Positions 1 through 9,179 of a DNA stretch of 64,000 nt are shown here, piece by piece; positions within the stretch are counted from its first letter, which is position 1, and every line of letters begins with the position of its first letter. Position numbers and translations under genes: made by a program. This stretch comes from Pseudomonas sp. N3-W (lineage in GTDB: Bacteria > Pseudomonadota > Gammaproteobacteria > Pseudomonadales > Pseudomonadaceae): the NCBI RefSeq assembly GCF_024970185.1, contig NZ_CP103965.1, positions 3,654,001-3,718,000 on the forward strand, written 5' to 3'. The notes beneath the pieces were generated by a model, which searched no databases, was not told where the DNA came from, and was given only the letters and a program-made list of their open reading frames with translations.

Positions 1-602
1 AATACAGCGAACTGAACGCCGAACAACGCAAGGCGCTGGACGACGGCATCAGCGACGCCAAGGCCGAATTCGCCCAGCTCAAAAAGGACAAGGTCGACAC
101 GCATCAGGTCACCAGCGGCGACTTCTTCGGCACCCGCGAGCACTTGAATGGCAATTATCTGTACCGCTACGCCGGCGCCAACATGGGGATCTTCGGCAAC
201 TCCGCCGAAGAGGCGAACTACATCGGCTACTTCGTCGACAACCAGGGCAAACCGCTCAACGGTGCGCGTCACAGCTACACCCTGCACTTCAACAAGGGGG
301 AGCTGCCGCCAGCCGACGCCTTCTGGTCGCTGACGATGTACGACGGCAAGAGCAAATTGCTGGTGGCCAACCACAAGAAACGCTACCTGATCAATTCGCG
401 GATGTTGCCCCAGCTCAAGCTGGATGCCGACGGCGGATTGACCCTGTACGTGCAGCATTCGGAACCGGTGGACGGCAAGAAGAGCAACTGGCTGCCGGCG
501 CCCCACGGACCGTTCTATTCGGTGCTGCGCGTGTATCTGCCCAAGCCTGAAATGGTCAACGGCCAATGGAAAATGCCGCTGCTGACGCCTATCGGCCAAT
601 GA
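1..602 (+). CDS. DUF1254/DUF1214 family protein, C-terminal part
   Basis: The reading frame is open from the left edge (codons in the frame of base 3) to a TGA at 600-602, so the true start lies outside the window. About 199 residues are visible. They include the segment GNYLYRYAGANMGIFGN and the ending VLRVYLPKPEMVNGQWKMP, which are typical of the C-terminal DUF1214 domain of DUF1254 proteins. These are usually exported and poorly characterised, so no reaction can be assigned. Two secreted beta-barrel-like proteins follow in the same direction, the first only about 40 bp downstream, which suggests one envelope-related transcription unit. Family assignment is from recognised residue patterns and no search was run. 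Confidence 0.75.
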   Translation, partial: YSELNAEQRKALDDGISDAKAEFAQLKKDKVDTHQVTSGDFFGTREHLNGNYLYRYAGANMGIFGNSAEEANYIGYFVDNQGKPLNGARHSYTLHFNKGELPPADAFWSLTMYDGKSKLLVANHKKRYLINSRMLPQLKLDADGGLTLYVQHSEPVDGKKSNWLPAPHGPFYSVLRVYLPKPEMVNGQWKMPLLTPIGQ

Positions 603-642
603 CGCAACAACACAATAAACAACCATGACCGGAGCAGTTTTC

Positions 643-1596
643 ATGGGTAGGGATATCGCTTTTCGGCCGTTGCTGGCCTTGCTGGTGGTGGGCTGCAGCC
701 CAATGGCCTGGGCTACCGAGGGGGGCGTGGGCCGGCCGATTACCGGGCAGCAGGTGTTCTCCGATGCCGGCGTGGTGCCGCCTGAACCGGGCTGGATCAT
801 GTCCCTGACCAGCATCTGGTACGACGGCACCTTGAAGGGCAGTAAACCGGTGCCCATCTCCGGTGCGGTCGGGGTCGGGCTGGACATGAAAGTGTCCTAC
901 ACCATGGCCAACTTCACCCATGTCTGGGACACCGGCAAGGGCGCCTGGAATTACGCCTCGGCCATCGGCGTGCCGGTGCAGTACACCGACGCCAGCATCA
1001 GCATCACCGGGCCTCGTGGTCGCACCCTGGGCAGCGAAGACACCGGCACCCAGTTTGCCGACATGCTGGTGACCCCGATTGCCGCTGGCTACCACTTCGA
1101 CGCGCTCAACCATATCTCGTTTTCCCTGCCGATCTACGTGCCGACCGGGGCCTACGACGACAATCGCCTGGCCAACGCCGGCCAGAACACCTACACCTTC
1201 ATGCCCACCGTGGCGTTCACTCATCTGGATGGCAAGGGCGGCGAGTTCACCCTGTCCAGCGGACTTGAGTTCTACACCGAAAACACCGCCACCGACTATC
1301 GCAACGGCAACCTGTTTACGCTCGATGCGATGTGGACCCACGGCTTCGGCAACGGCTGGAGCGCAGGCGTGGTCGGCGGCTACATTGCGCAGACCACCGA
1401 CGACAAGGGCCAGACCGCCGATTCGCTGAATGGCTTCCGGGGTCGCTCCTTCGGCGCGGGTCCGGTGGTGGGCTGGAGCGGCAAGTTCGCCGACTCCCAG
1501 GCCAGTGTCAGTGCCCGTTGGGTGCCGGAGTTCGACACCAAGAATCGCCCCGAAGGCAATGGCATCAGCGTCAATCTCACCCTGGCGTTTTTCTAG
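643..1596 (+). CDS. Secreted outer-membrane beta-barrel-like protein (phenol-degradation MetA-like / SphA family)
   Basis: The protein has 317 residues if translation starts at ATG 643, which I prefer over ATG 625 because GGAG at 631-634 is correctly spaced for it. It starts with a Sec signal peptide (hydrophobic stretch ending near PMAWA). The rest is rich in alternating aromatic and glycine residues and ends in a phenylalanine (NLTLAFF), as outer-membrane barrels do. The pattern resembles the family annotated as protein involved in meta-pathway of phenol degradation (PF13557), which is often found with aromatic or steroid catabolism but has no proven transport substrate. A second barrel-like gene follows 15 bp later, so the two are probably co-expressed. 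Confidence 0.65.
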   Translation: MGRDIAFRPLLALLVVGCSPMAWATEGGVGRPITGQQVFSDAGVVPPEPGWIMSLTSIWYDGTLKGSKPVPISGAVGVGLDMKVSYTMANFTHVWDTGKGAWNYASAIGVPVQYTDASISITGPRGRTLGSEDTGTQFADMLVTPIAAGYHFDALNHISFSLPIYVPTGAYDDNRLANAGQNTYTFMPTVAFTHLDGKGGEFTLSSGLEFYTENTATDYRNGNLFTLDAMWTHGFGNGWSAGVVGGYIAQTTDDKGQTADSLNGFRGRSFGAGPVVGWSGKFADSQASVSARWVPEFDTKNRPEGNGISVNLTLAFF

Positions 1597-1611
1597 AAGG
1601 AGTAACCAGGG

Positions 1612-2649
1612 ATGGTTTCCAGATTGAGCTTATGCAGCCTGCTTTTCAGCGGCCTGGCCTGCGCCAGTGGCGACTTGCCGACGCTGGGAACGGCCCCGGC
1701 CAAACCCGTCGCCCAGGGTGACCCCGAAACCTGCCACCGCCTGCAGCAGGACTTCGACATCGACCTGAAAAAAGTCGTGCAGGCCGGCTGCGACCCGTCC
1801 ACCGAGCAGATCGCCAAGTTGATGGACAACCCGGTGGGCAACCTGGTGCTGCTGTTCAACCAGTACGACTACACCGCGCTCAAGGGCCCAAACAGCAACG
1901 GCACGCGCATGCTCGGCAAGTACAGCTTCATGCCGACCTTCCCGATCTCGCTGGGCGAAGACTGGAACCTGATCAACCGCCTGCCGATGAGCTACGTCAG
2001 CGCCCCAGTCAACCAGAAGGCCGGCAACCTGATCGGCATGGGGCCGAACGAAATTCTCAGCGACCGGGGTGACTTTGCCTCGGTGGTGCAAGACCCGTTC
2101 GACCGCACCAGCGGCTTCGGCGACCTGGCCTATGTCGGCGTGTTCTCGCCCAAGGAACCGGTCCGTTTCGCCGGGGGCGGCAAGATGGTCTGGGGCTTCG
2201 GCCCGACCGCGATGTTCCCCACCGCCGAAAAGGACGTGCTCGGTACCGGCAAATATTCCCTGGGCCCGGCATTCGTTGCCGCCTACCTGGGTGAAGACTG
2301 GACCCTCGGCCTGTTCCCGCAGCACTGGTGGTCAGTCGCCGGCGACAGCAAGCGCAAGGACGTGAGCCTGACCAACATCCAGTACTTCATCCAGCGCAAC
2401 ATCCCCGGCCCCGAGCAATGGCGGATCGGCATGACCCCCAACGTCACGGTCAACTGGAAAGCCGAAGGCGGCAACAAAGTCACCTTCCCGATCGGCCTTG
2501 GCGCCGGCCGTATTTTCAACTTCGGCAAGCTGCCCGTGCGCATTTCCGGGGAGATCCAGTACTCGGCGATTCACCCCGAAGACCTGATCAGCAGCCGCTG
2601 GAACTTCCGCCTGTCGTTCATCCCGGTCATTCCGACCTTCATGTTCTGA
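1612..2649 (+). CDS. Secreted barrel-like protein, probable outer-membrane porin-type
   Basis: The protein has 345 residues. An AAGGAG sits just upstream of ATG 1612, and a signal peptide ends near LACAS. The mature part has two cysteines in its N-terminal 60 residues (CHRLQQ and AGCDPS) that could form a disulfide, followed by beta-rich sequence with the terminal aromatic signature RLSFIPVIPTFMF. Family-level resemblance is to the same weakly defined transporter/MetA-like barrel group as its upstream neighbour. The next gene (moxR) begins 27 bp downstream, so it may be part of the long transcription unit running to the arylsulfatase. No substrate can be inferred. Confidence 0.6.
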   Translation: MVSRLSLCSLLFSGLACASGDLPTLGTAPAKPVAQGDPETCHRLQQDFDIDLKKVVQAGCDPSTEQIAKLMDNPVGNLVLLFNQYDYTALKGPNSNGTRMLGKYSFMPTFPISLGEDWNLINRLPMSYVSAPVNQKAGNLIGMGPNEILSDRGDFASVVQDPFDRTSGFGDLAYVGVFSPKEPVRFAGGGKMVWGFGPTAMFPTAEKDVLGTGKYSLGPAFVAAYLGEDWTLGLFPQHWWSVAGDSKRKDVSLTNIQYFIQRNIPGPEQWRIGMTPNVTVNWKAEGGNKVTFPIGLGAGRIFNFGKLPVRISGEIQYSAIHPEDLISSRWNFRLSFIPVIPTFMF

Positions 2650-2676
2650 ACCATGACTTCGAGAGAGCCATCGCCC

Positions 2677-3657
2677 ATGACCACACTCAGCGATCTCAAC
2701 GCCCTGCAAGCCAGCATCGCCGAAGCCGTGCTCGGTCAGGATCAGGTCATCCGCCAGATCCTGCTCGGCCTGCTGGCCAACGGGCATCTGCTGCTCGAAA
2801 GCCTGCCGGGGCTGGCCAAGACCCGTACGGTCAAGGCGCTGGCCAAGCACCTGGACGCGAAGATGAGTCGCATCCAGTTCACCCCCGATTTGCTGCCCTC
2901 GGACATCACCGGCGCCGAGGTGCTGCATCAGGTCGAAGGCAAGAACGAGATCCGCTTCCAGCCGGGTCCGCTGTTCGGCAACCTGATCCTGGCGGACGAA
3001 ATCAACCGCGCCCCGGCCAAAGTCCAGGCGGCGCTGCTCGAAGCCATGGAAGAACGGCAGATCACCGTGGCCGGCAACAGCCATGTGCTGCCGGAACTGT
3101 TCATCGTGGTTGCCACGCAAAACCCTATCGAACAGGAAGGCACTTACCCGTTGCCGGAAGCGCAGATGGACCGTTTCCTGATGAAGGTCTTGCTCGATTA
3201 CCCGAGCCCGGAAAATGAAAGCCAGGTACTGCGCCTGCTGCGCGAAGAAGAGTTTGCCGCAGGCGCCAAGACCCCGGCCGCCCAAGGCTTTTCCCTGCCA
3301 CAGGAGGTGATTTTTGCCGCGCGGCGTGAAGTCAGCGCCGTGCATGTGTCGCCGGCCATTGACCGCTACCTGATCGACCTGATCAACGCCACCCGCCACC
3401 CCGCCGACTACGACGCCGACCTTGGCCGCTGGATCGCCATCGGTGCCAGCCCTCGCGGCGGTATCGGCCTGGACCGCTGCGCCCGGGCCGACGCCTGGTT
3501 GCAGGGGCATGATTTCGTCTCGCCGGACAACGTGCGCGCCGTGGTGCACCCGGTGCTGCGTCATCGCCTGCAACTGAGCTACGACGCGGTGGCCGACGGC
3601 GTGTCTGCCGATCAGGTGCTGGACCGCCTGCTCGATAAAGTGGCGATTCCGGCCTGA
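2677..3657 (+). CDS. MoxR family AAA+ ATPase
   Basis: The protein has 326 residues from ATG 2677, with GAGAGAG at 2661-2667 as the likely ribosome site; ATG 2653 is an alternative. The Walker A loop reads SLPGLAKT at about residues 42-49 and Walker B reads LILADEINRAP near residue 105, both typical of MoxR ATPases. The family acts as chaperone-like ATPases for VWA-domain proteins. Here the DUF58, DUF4381, BatA, BatB and BatD genes follow directly, which is the standard Bat (Bacteroides aerotolerance) layout, so it probably remodels these VWA proteins. The downstream gene starts within 10 bp of the stop, which indicates translational coupling. Confidence 0.93.
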   Translation: MTTLSDLNALQASIAEAVLGQDQVIRQILLGLLANGHLLLESLPGLAKTRTVKALAKHLDAKMSRIQFTPDLLPSDITGAEVLHQVEGKNEIRFQPGPLFGNLILADEINRAPAKVQAALLEAMEERQITVAGNSHVLPELFIVVATQNPIEQEGTYPLPEAQMDRFLMKVLLDYPSPENESQVLRLLREEEFAAGAKTPAAQGFSLPQEVIFAARREVSAVHVSPAIDRYLIDLINATRHPADYDADLGRWIAIGASPRGGIGLDRCARADAWLQGHDFVSPDNVRAVVHPVLRHRLQLSYDAVADGVSADQVLDRLLDKVAIPA

Positions 3658-3665
3658 GGTTGAAC

Positions 3666-4604
3666 ATGGACAGTGTCGACGGTCTGGTCTATGTCTCTCT
3701 CGCGCAATTGATGGCGCTGGAGTTCAAGGCCCGTGACCTGAGTTTTGTCGCCCGCCAGCCCCAGGGCAGCATCCTCGCCGGCAATCATGCGTCGCGCATG
3801 CGTGGCCGTGGCCTGAATTTCGACGAGCTGCGCCGCTATCAGCCGGGGGACGATTTGCGCCACCTCGATTGGCGCGCCTCCCTGCGTACCGGCAAACCGG
3901 TGGTGCGCACCTTTACCGAGGAACGTGATCGCCCGGCGTTGATTGTGGTGGACCAGCGCATGTCGATGTTCTTCGGCTCGCAACGCAGTTTCAAATCCGC
4001 CATCGCCGCCGAACTCGGCGCGCTCGCCGCGTGGATGGTGTTTGGTGCCGGCGACCGGGTCGGCGGCCTGGTGTTCAACGATGCGCGGATCGACGCCGTT
4101 GCCCCGCTGCGCAGCCGCAAGCGCATCGAAGCGCTGTGCAGCCGCATCGCCGAACAGAACCGGCAACTGAGCGCCGCCAACCCGGACGCCGAAGGTGAAG
4201 ACCAGCTCGACAAGGTGTTACAGCATTGCCTGGCAGTGGCCGGGCACGATCACCTGATCTGCATCGTCAGCGACTTTGCCGGTGCCGGTGAACGCACCCT
4301 GAAACTGATGCGGCAACTGGCGACTCACAACGACGTGATCGCCATGCAGGTCTATGACCCGTTGGCGCTGAACCTGCCGAAGAACGGCCGCTTGCTGGTA
4401 ACCCAGGGACAGATGCAGGTCGAACTGGAAGTGGAACGGCGCCAGGTGCATGAACCGCTGGGGGACTTTCTCAGCGGCCGGCTCAAGGACGTCGCCACCC
4501 TGCTGCGCCGCAGCCAGGTGCCGCTGATGATGTTCAGCACCGCCAGCGATGCACAGGAACAACTGCGCGCAGAACTGGGCAAACTCGGGGGCGGACGCCG
4601 ATGA
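3666..4604 (+). CDS. DUF58 domain protein of the MoxR/Bat operon
   Basis: The protein has 312 residues from ATG 3666; GAGG at 3656-3659 overlaps the stop of moxR and serves as ribosome site (TTG 3660 is an alternative start). The diagnostic DUF58 block, RRYQPGDDLRHLDWRAS followed by RTFTEERD, lies near residues 57-87. DUF58 proteins are partners of MoxR ATPases and contain a VWA-like fold with weak metal-binding residues. They are thought to act in envelope or stress functions, but no molecular activity has been established. The stop overlaps the next start (ATGA-type overlap at 4601-4604), so translation is coupled. Confidence 0.9.
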   Translation: MDSVDGLVYVSLAQLMALEFKARDLSFVARQPQGSILAGNHASRMRGRGLNFDELRRYQPGDDLRHLDWRASLRTGKPVVRTFTEERDRPALIVVDQRMSMFFGSQRSFKSAIAAELGALAAWMVFGAGDRVGGLVFNDARIDAVAPLRSRKRIEALCSRIAEQNRQLSAANPDAEGEDQLDKVLQHCLAVAGHDHLICIVSDFAGAGERTLKLMRQLATHNDVIAMQVYDPLALNLPKNGRLLVTQGQMQVELEVERRQVHEPLGDFLSGRLKDVATLLRRSQVPLMMFSTASDAQEQLRAELGKLGGGRR

Positions 4605-5176
4605 ATCCGGGTATCCCGAGCATTGATCAGCTCAAGGAATTGAGCCGCCTGCCTGCGCCGGTCAGCTATATGCCGCAGACCTGGGGGTGGTGGGTGCTGC
4701 TGGGCGTGCTGGTGCTGGCGATTGCGCTGGTAAGTGCGCGCAAGGTCTGGCAATGGCGGCGGGATCGGTATCGGCGCGAGGCGTTGGTGCGGTTGGCGCA
4801 GTTGCAGAGCCGCAGTAATGATCTGGCTGCGCTGCGCGAGCTCCCTGAATTGCTGAAGAGAGTAGCCCTGTCGATACCCCCTGTGGGAGCGGGCTTGCTC
4901 GCGAAAACGGTGGGTCATTCAACATCGGTATCGACCGACACGGCCTCTTCGCGAGCAAGCCTGCTCCCACCGGGTCCTGCGGCGCTTGGAGGTATGGAGT
5001 GGCAAGCCTTTCTCCAGCAACACAGCGCCCAACCCCTGCCATCCGACTTCAGCCAACAACTCGCGCACCTGGCCTACGCCCCCGATGCCCGGCTGCTCGA
5101 ACTGGCGCAAGAACAGCGCCAACAGATTTTCAATACCTGCAAGACCTGGGTGGAGACGCATCATGTGGCAGCTTGA
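4601..5176 (+). CDS. DUF4381 domain protein carrying an in-frame REPIN-encoded insert
   Basis: The protein has 191 residues. It starts at ATG 4601, overlapping the DUF58 stop. The N-terminus contains one membrane segment (WVLLGVLVLAIALVSA, about residues 27-42), as in DUF4381 proteins that accompany DUF58 and BatA. Residues about 93-125 are encoded by a REP doublet (4878-4974). The reading frame passes through it and then resumes the expected family sequence GMEWQAFLQQHS. The insert separates the helix ending LLKRVALS from that downstream segment and makes the protein longer than I would expect for the family. Whether the protein still works is unknown. The stop overlaps the start of batA (ATG 5163). 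Confidence 0.82.
   Translation: MNPGIPSIDQLKELSRLPAPVSYMPQTWGWWVLLGVLVLAIALVSARKVWQWRRDRYRREALVRLAQLQSRSNDLAALRELPELLKRVALSIPPVGAGLLAKTVGHSTSVSTDTASSRASLLPPGPAALGGMEWQAFLQQHSAQPLPSDFSQQLAHLAYAPDARLLELAQEQRQQIFNTCKTWVETHHVAA
4878..4974. repeat. REPIN (REP doublet) inside the DUF4381 coding sequence
   Basis: Two inverted REP sequences flank a short spacer. The left one is CCCTGTGGGAGCGGGCTTGC continuing to TCGCGAAA (about 4879-4906). The right one is its near complement, CTCTTCGCGAGCAAGCCTGC continuing to TCCCAC (about 4945-4970). The element has the same sequence as intergenic copies elsewhere in the window (for example 17921-18006). Its length and sequence keep the host gene open in frame. 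Confidence 0.92.
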
Positions 5177-6155
5177 TTACCCCTGGCTGTTACTGCTGCT
5201 GCCCTTGCCGTGGTTCGGTTACCGCTACCTGCCCGCCTATCGCGAGGCGCGCAGTGCGGTGCGGGTGCCGTTTTTCGGGGCCATGAGTCGCGCCATCGGT
5301 CAGGCGCCGAGTGCGCCCGGCAGCCGCCATAACCGCTGGCAGTTGCTGCTCAACCTGCTGGTGTGGGCCTTGCTGGTGGTGGCCGCCGCGCGTCCGGTGT
5401 TCGTCGAAAAACCCATCGAACGCCAACAACCGGTGCGCGACCTGATGCTCGCCATTGACCTGTCGCAGTCCATGGAAACCACCGATTTTACCGACGCCAA
5501 CGGCCAGAAGATCAATCGCCTGGACGCCGTCAAAGCCGTGGTCCACGGCTTCATCGACAAGCGCAAGGACGACCGTCTGGGCCTGATCGTGTTCGGCAGC
5601 GGTGCCTACCCGCAGGCACCGTTGACGCTGGATCACGCCAGCCTTTCCTTGCTGCTGGACGACACCGGCATCGGCATGGCCGGGCCCAACACGGCCATCG
5701 GCGACGCCATCGGCCTGAGCCTGAAACTGCTGGATCAGGCCCACGAGCAGGAAAAAGTGCTGATCCTGCTCACCGACGGCAACGACACCAGCAGCGCCAT
5801 CACCCCGCAACACGCCGCGGCTATGGCGGCGGCCAAAGGCGTGGTGATTCACACCATCGGCATCGGCGACCCGAGTGCGGAAGGTGAAGCGCGGGTCAAT
5901 CTGCAAGGCCTGCAGCAGATCAGCGAGGTTACGGGCGGCAAATTCTTCCGCGCCGAAGACCGCACGGCGCTGGATCAGGTCTACAACACCCTCGACACGC
6001 TGACGCCGCATCAGGTGAAGACCCTCAGCCATCAACCCAAGCGGGATCTGTTCTGGTGGCCGTTGGGCGCGGCCATCGGCGTGCTGGCGCTGTATCACCT
6101 CGGCGCCCTGCTGCGTCCACGGCTGTCGATTGCCCGCCAACGGCAGGAGGCCTGA
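5163..6155 (+). CDS. batA: VWA domain membrane protein BatA
   Basis: The protein has 330 residues. ATG 5163 overlaps the DUF4381 stop codon. There are hydrophobic segments near the N-terminus (WLLLLLPLPWFGYRY and LLNLLVWALLVVAAARPVFV) and one near the C-terminus (WWPLGAAIGVLALYHLGAL), so the VWA domain lies between membrane anchors. A complete MIDAS is visible: AIDLSQSMETTD, the threonine in GPNTAIGDAIG, and LLTDGNDTSS. This is the classic BatA arrangement. BatA/BatB/BatD proteins are linked to envelope-stress tolerance in several bacteria, but their biochemical role is unresolved. It is followed after 1 bp by the batB-like gene. Confidence 0.9.
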   Translation: MWQLDYPWLLLLLPLPWFGYRYLPAYREARSAVRVPFFGAMSRAIGQAPSAPGSRHNRWQLLLNLLVWALLVVAAARPVFVEKPIERQQPVRDLMLAIDLSQSMETTDFTDANGQKINRLDAVKAVVHGFIDKRKDDRLGLIVFGSGAYPQAPLTLDHASLSLLLDDTGIGMAGPNTAIGDAIGLSLKLLDQAHEQEKVLILLTDGNDTSSAITPQHAAAMAAAKGVVIHTIGIGDPSAEGEARVNLQGLQQISEVTGGKFFRAEDRTALDQVYNTLDTLTPHQVKTLSHQPKRDLFWWPLGAAIGVLALYHLGALLRPRLSIARQRQEA

Positions 6156-6156
6156 G

Positions 6157-7737
6157 ATGGACATCAACCTCAGTGACTTCCATTTCCTGCGCCCCCTGTG
6201 GCTGTTGCTCGCGCTGTCCGGCGCCCTGCTGCCGCTGCTATGGCGCCGTAGCCACGACCTGCAACGGCGCTTGCGCGGCAACATTGCCGAGCACCTGTTG
6301 CCGCATTTGCTGATCACGCCTGATGACCCGCATCGCCTGCGCCCGGTGCATCTGCTGTGTGCGTTGCTGATCCTCGGTGCCGTGGCGGCTGCCGGGCCGA
6401 CCTGGGAACAGGATCGTCCGGATTTTCTGGAGAACCGCGCGCCGCTGATCATCGCCCTCGACCTGTCGCCGTCGATGGACGCCACCGATGTCGCGCCCAG
6501 TCGCCTGGAGGCGGCGAAGCACACACTGCACGACCTGATTCAACGCCGCGCCGGCGCCCGCAGCGGCTTGATCGCCTATGCCGGCAGCGCGCACCTGGTG
6601 TTGCCGCCCACCGACGACCCAGCGCTGCTCGACAGCTTTATCCAGGCGCTGAGCACCGACCTGATCGCCAAGACGGGCAAAGACGTCGGCGCGGTGATCG
6701 AGCAAGCCAAGCGCATGCTGGTGGCAGAGAAAACGCCCGGTACGCTGCTGCTGATCACCGATGGCGCCGACACCACGCAACTGAACGGCCTCGACAAACA
6801 GCTCGACGACAGTCCGTTGCAGGTGCTGATTCTCGCCGTGGGCAATACCGACGGCGGCATCATCCGCACGACCGCCGGCCAGCCGCGTACCGACAGCAAT
6901 GGTCGCCCGGAACTCGGCCGTTTCGATGCGGACGCGCTCAAGCAACTGGCGTCCGCCGTCGACGCACCGCTGGGCAGCCTGACGCTCAATGATGACGACC
7001 TGGACTGGATCGAGCTGCACGCGCAGCAACATTTCCAGGCGGCCAGTGACGAACAGCGCGAACTGCACTGGAAAGACGCCGGGTATTGGCTGTGCTGGCC
7101 GATGTTGCTGCTGGCGTTTTTCAGCGTGCGCAAGGGCTGGAGCCTGAACTGGATGGCCGGGTTGCTGCTGGCGCTGGGCATCGGCCTGCAACCGGCGCCG
7201 GCTGAGGCCAATGCGCTGACCGATGCGTTTTTCACCCGGGATCAACAAGGCCGCTGGGCGTTCGAACACGAGCACTTCCCGCAGGCCGCCGCACTGTTTG
7301 TCGACCCGTACTGGAAAGGCGTCGCCGCCTATGATGCCGCGGATTTCGACCTGGCGTTGGCCAGCTTTGCGCGACTGGACACGCCACAGGCGTATTTCTA
7401 TCTGGGCAATATTTACGTGCGCCGGTTCAAGTTCGATGAGGCCATTGCTGCCTACACCCAGGCGTTGAAGTTGCAGCCGCAATTCCCCGAAGCCACGGCC
7501 AATCTGGCGCTGGCCATTGCGCTGCTGAAAGACACCGACAGCGCCGAGAAAAACACTCCGCAGGTCAAACCCAACGCAATCAAGATGGACCTGGCCAAGG
7601 GCAAGGGCGAGAGCCGGGCAGTGAAGACTGAACAGGCAGCGTCCGATGAAGTGTGGTTGCAGAACCTGAGCACATCACCGGCGAAGTTCTTGAAGCAGAA
7701 GTTCAGTTTGCAGGATCAGGTGGAAGGCCAGCCATGA
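6157..7737 (+). CDS. batB: VWA and TPR protein BatB (BatB/BatC fusion)
   Basis: The protein has 526 residues from ATG 6157, preceded by AGGAGG at 6145-6150. Two N-terminal membrane segments lead to a VWA domain with the MIDAS motifs [20 protein letters not shown] and [10 protein letters not shown]. Two further hydrophobic segments follow (around [16 protein letters not shown] and [17 protein letters not shown]). After these come TPR repeats at about residues 385-455 ([19 protein letters not shown], then a second helix pair). This fuses the BatB VWA and the BatC TPR modules into one polypeptide, a common arrangement in proteobacteria. The stop TGA is embedded in the ATGA start of batD. Confidence 0.88.
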   Translation: MDINLSDFHFLRPLWLLLALSGALLPLLWRRSHDLQRRLRGNIAEHLLPHLLITPDDPHRLRPVHLLCALLILGAVAAAGPTWEQDRPDFLENRAPLIIALDLSPSMDATDVAPSRLEAAKHTLHDLIQRRAGARSGLIAYAGSAHLVLPPTDDPALLDSFIQALSTDLIAKTGKDVGAVIEQAKRMLVAEKTPGTLLLITDGADTTQLNGLDKQLDDSPLQVLILAVGNTDGGIIRTTAGQPRTDSNGRPELGRFDADALKQLASAVDAPLGSLTLNDDDLDWIELHAQQHFQAASDEQRELHWKDAGYWLCWPMLLLAFFSVRKGWSLNWMAGLLLALGIGLQPAPAEANALTDAFFTRDQQGRWAFEHEHFPQAAALFVDPYWKGVAAYDAADFDLALASFARLDTPQAYFYLGNIYVRRFKFDEAIAAYTQALKLQPQFPEATANLALAIALLKDTDSAEKNTPQVKPNAIKMDLAKGKGESRAVKTEQAASDEVWLQNLSTSPAKFLKQKFSLQDQVEGQP

Positions 7738-9179
7738 TTGACAGTCTGCCAGTCCATGTCGCCATCATCGCGGGCAAGCCCGCTCCCACAGGATTTGAGG
7801 TGAACACATATTTTGTGAACACTACCTGCCACTGTGGGAGCGGGCTTGCCCGCGATGAGACCAGATCAATCAGCACAAAACTCTGCACCCTGCTCCTCTG
7901 CCTGTTCAGCACCCTCACACTGGCTGCCGAACCCCAACTAAGGGTCCAGGCCCACCTGAACCCCACCGACTCAATCATGGTCGGCAGCCTCGTCGAGCTG
8001 CAACTCGACGTCCTCACCGACACCTGGTTCACCGACGCCCCTGAACTGCCCGAGCTCAAGCTCAACGGCGCGCTGGTCATGCCCTCCGACGGCCACGCCC
8101 AGCACCTGAACCAGACCGTGGGCGGCCAGGCCTTCAACGGCATGCGCTACAGCTACCTGATTACCCCGAACCTGGCGCAGGATTTCAACATCCCGGCCCT
8201 GACCGTGCACGCCACCCCAGGCCAGGCCAGCGCACCGCTGACGGCGCAAACCGCCCCGCTGCACTTCAGCGCCGCCCAGCCACCGGGCTTCCAACCCGGC
8301 GAAGCGGTGCTGGTGGCCAATGCGCTGCGCTTCACACAAAAAATCCTGCCGTCGGCCACACCGTTGAAAGTCGGCGACAGCCTGACCCGGCAACTGACAC
8401 TGCAAGCCGACGGAGCCTTGGCGATGTCGCTGCCGGCGCCAACGCTGCCACCTGTCGACGGAGTCAGCGCCTACCCGAAATCGCCGCAAATCAGCAACCT
8501 CGACGATGGACGTGGCAATTTCACCGGCGGCCAGCGCATCGACAGCGTGACGTACCGCATCGACAGCGAAGGCCGGCACACCCTGCCTGCCGTCCAGGTG
8601 AAATGGTGGGACGCCAGCACCCGACAAACCCGTACCGCCGAGGTGCCGGCGATATTGATCGAAGCCGCGGCCGGCAGCGCCAATCAACCGGTGTTCTCGA
8701 TCACTGAAGACCTGAAAAAACTCGGCCAGCAAAGCCGCCTCCACGTCTCTGCGCACTGGCCTGCACTGACCCTGTTGCTGCTGATCGTGGCGCTGCTCGT
8801 CTACTTCGCCCGTCCGCTTGCCCAGCGTGCCTACCGCAACTGGCAAGCACGGCGTGCGGCGCGACAGGCCGCGTGGCTGCAATCGGCCGACTACGCGTGG
8901 CGACAGATCCCCACGCAACTGGACGCCCAACCGGCGCAGCTGAGCGCGCTGTACCTGTGGACCCGCCGCCGTCGCCTGGGCCTGCAACTGACCGGGATCG
9001 GCCCGCGTCTGCAAGCGCTGCTGCGCGCCTGTTATGGCCGTCAGCCGAACGAAGGTCAGGCGCTGCAACAGCTCAAGCAGTCCCTGACGACGCTGCACAG
9101 TCAGGCCGTCTCCCACAAAGCCCCGGCCACCCCGGCATTACGGCCACTCAACCCTGTTCACGAAAAGGAATTCCCATGA
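7734..9179 (+). CDS. batD: BatD-like protein with a REPIN inserted before its signal peptide
   Basis: The protein has 481 residues if it starts at ATG 7734, which overlaps the batB stop (ATGA). The hydrophobic signal segment ([18 protein letters not shown]) only begins near residue 48, because residues about 11-42 are encoded by a REP doublet (7766-7859). There is no ATG, GTG or TTG in frame between the REPIN and the signal segment, so translation must start at 7734 or at a GTG inside the REPIN spacer. The body matches the BatD type: a periplasmic beta-rich region, then a membrane segment near residue 345 ([17 protein letters not shown]) and a helical cytoplasmic tail. Export efficiency with the long N-terminal extension is uncertain. 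Confidence 0.83.
   Translation: MIDSLPVHVAIIAGKPAPTGFEVNTYFVNTTCHCGSGLARDETRSISTKLCTLLLCLFSTLTLAAEPQLRVQAHLNPTDSIMVGSLVELQLDVLTDTWFTDAPELPELKLNGALVMPSDGHAQHLNQTVGGQAFNGMRYSYLITPNLAQDFNIPALTVHATPGQASAPLTAQTAPLHFSAAQPPGFQPGEAVLVANALRFTQKILPSATPLKVGDSLTRQLTLQADGALAMSLPAPTLPPVDGVSAYPKSPQISNLDDGRGNFTGGQRIDSVTYRIDSEGRHTLPAVQVKWWDASTRQTRTAEVPAILIEAAAGSANQPVFSITEDLKKLGQQSRLHVSAHWPALTLLLLIVALLVYFARPLAQRAYRNWQARRAARQAAWLQSADYAWRQIPTQLDAQPAQLSALYLWTRRRRLGLQLTGIGPRLQALLRACYGRQPNEGQALQQLKQSLTTLHSQAVSHKAPATPALRPLNPVHEKEFP
7766..7859. repeat. REPIN within the 5' coding region of batD
   Basis: The inverted REPs are CATCGCGGGCAAGCCCGCTC plus CCACAGG (about 7765-7792) and CACTGTGGGAGCGGGCTTGC plus CCGCGATGAG (about 7830-7859), separated by a spacer of roughly 40 bp. 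The left copy starts about 30 bp after the ATG of batD and the element is translated as part of the leader. It belongs to the same family as the element in the DUF4381 gene three genes upstream. Confidence 0.92.

Noticed and set aside
2332..3573. Long antisense open frames opposite core genes (also at 12170-14491, 30126-31688 and 47505-49349)
   Set aside because: They mirror the codon-position GC bias of confirmed genes on the other strand and show no protein-family features.
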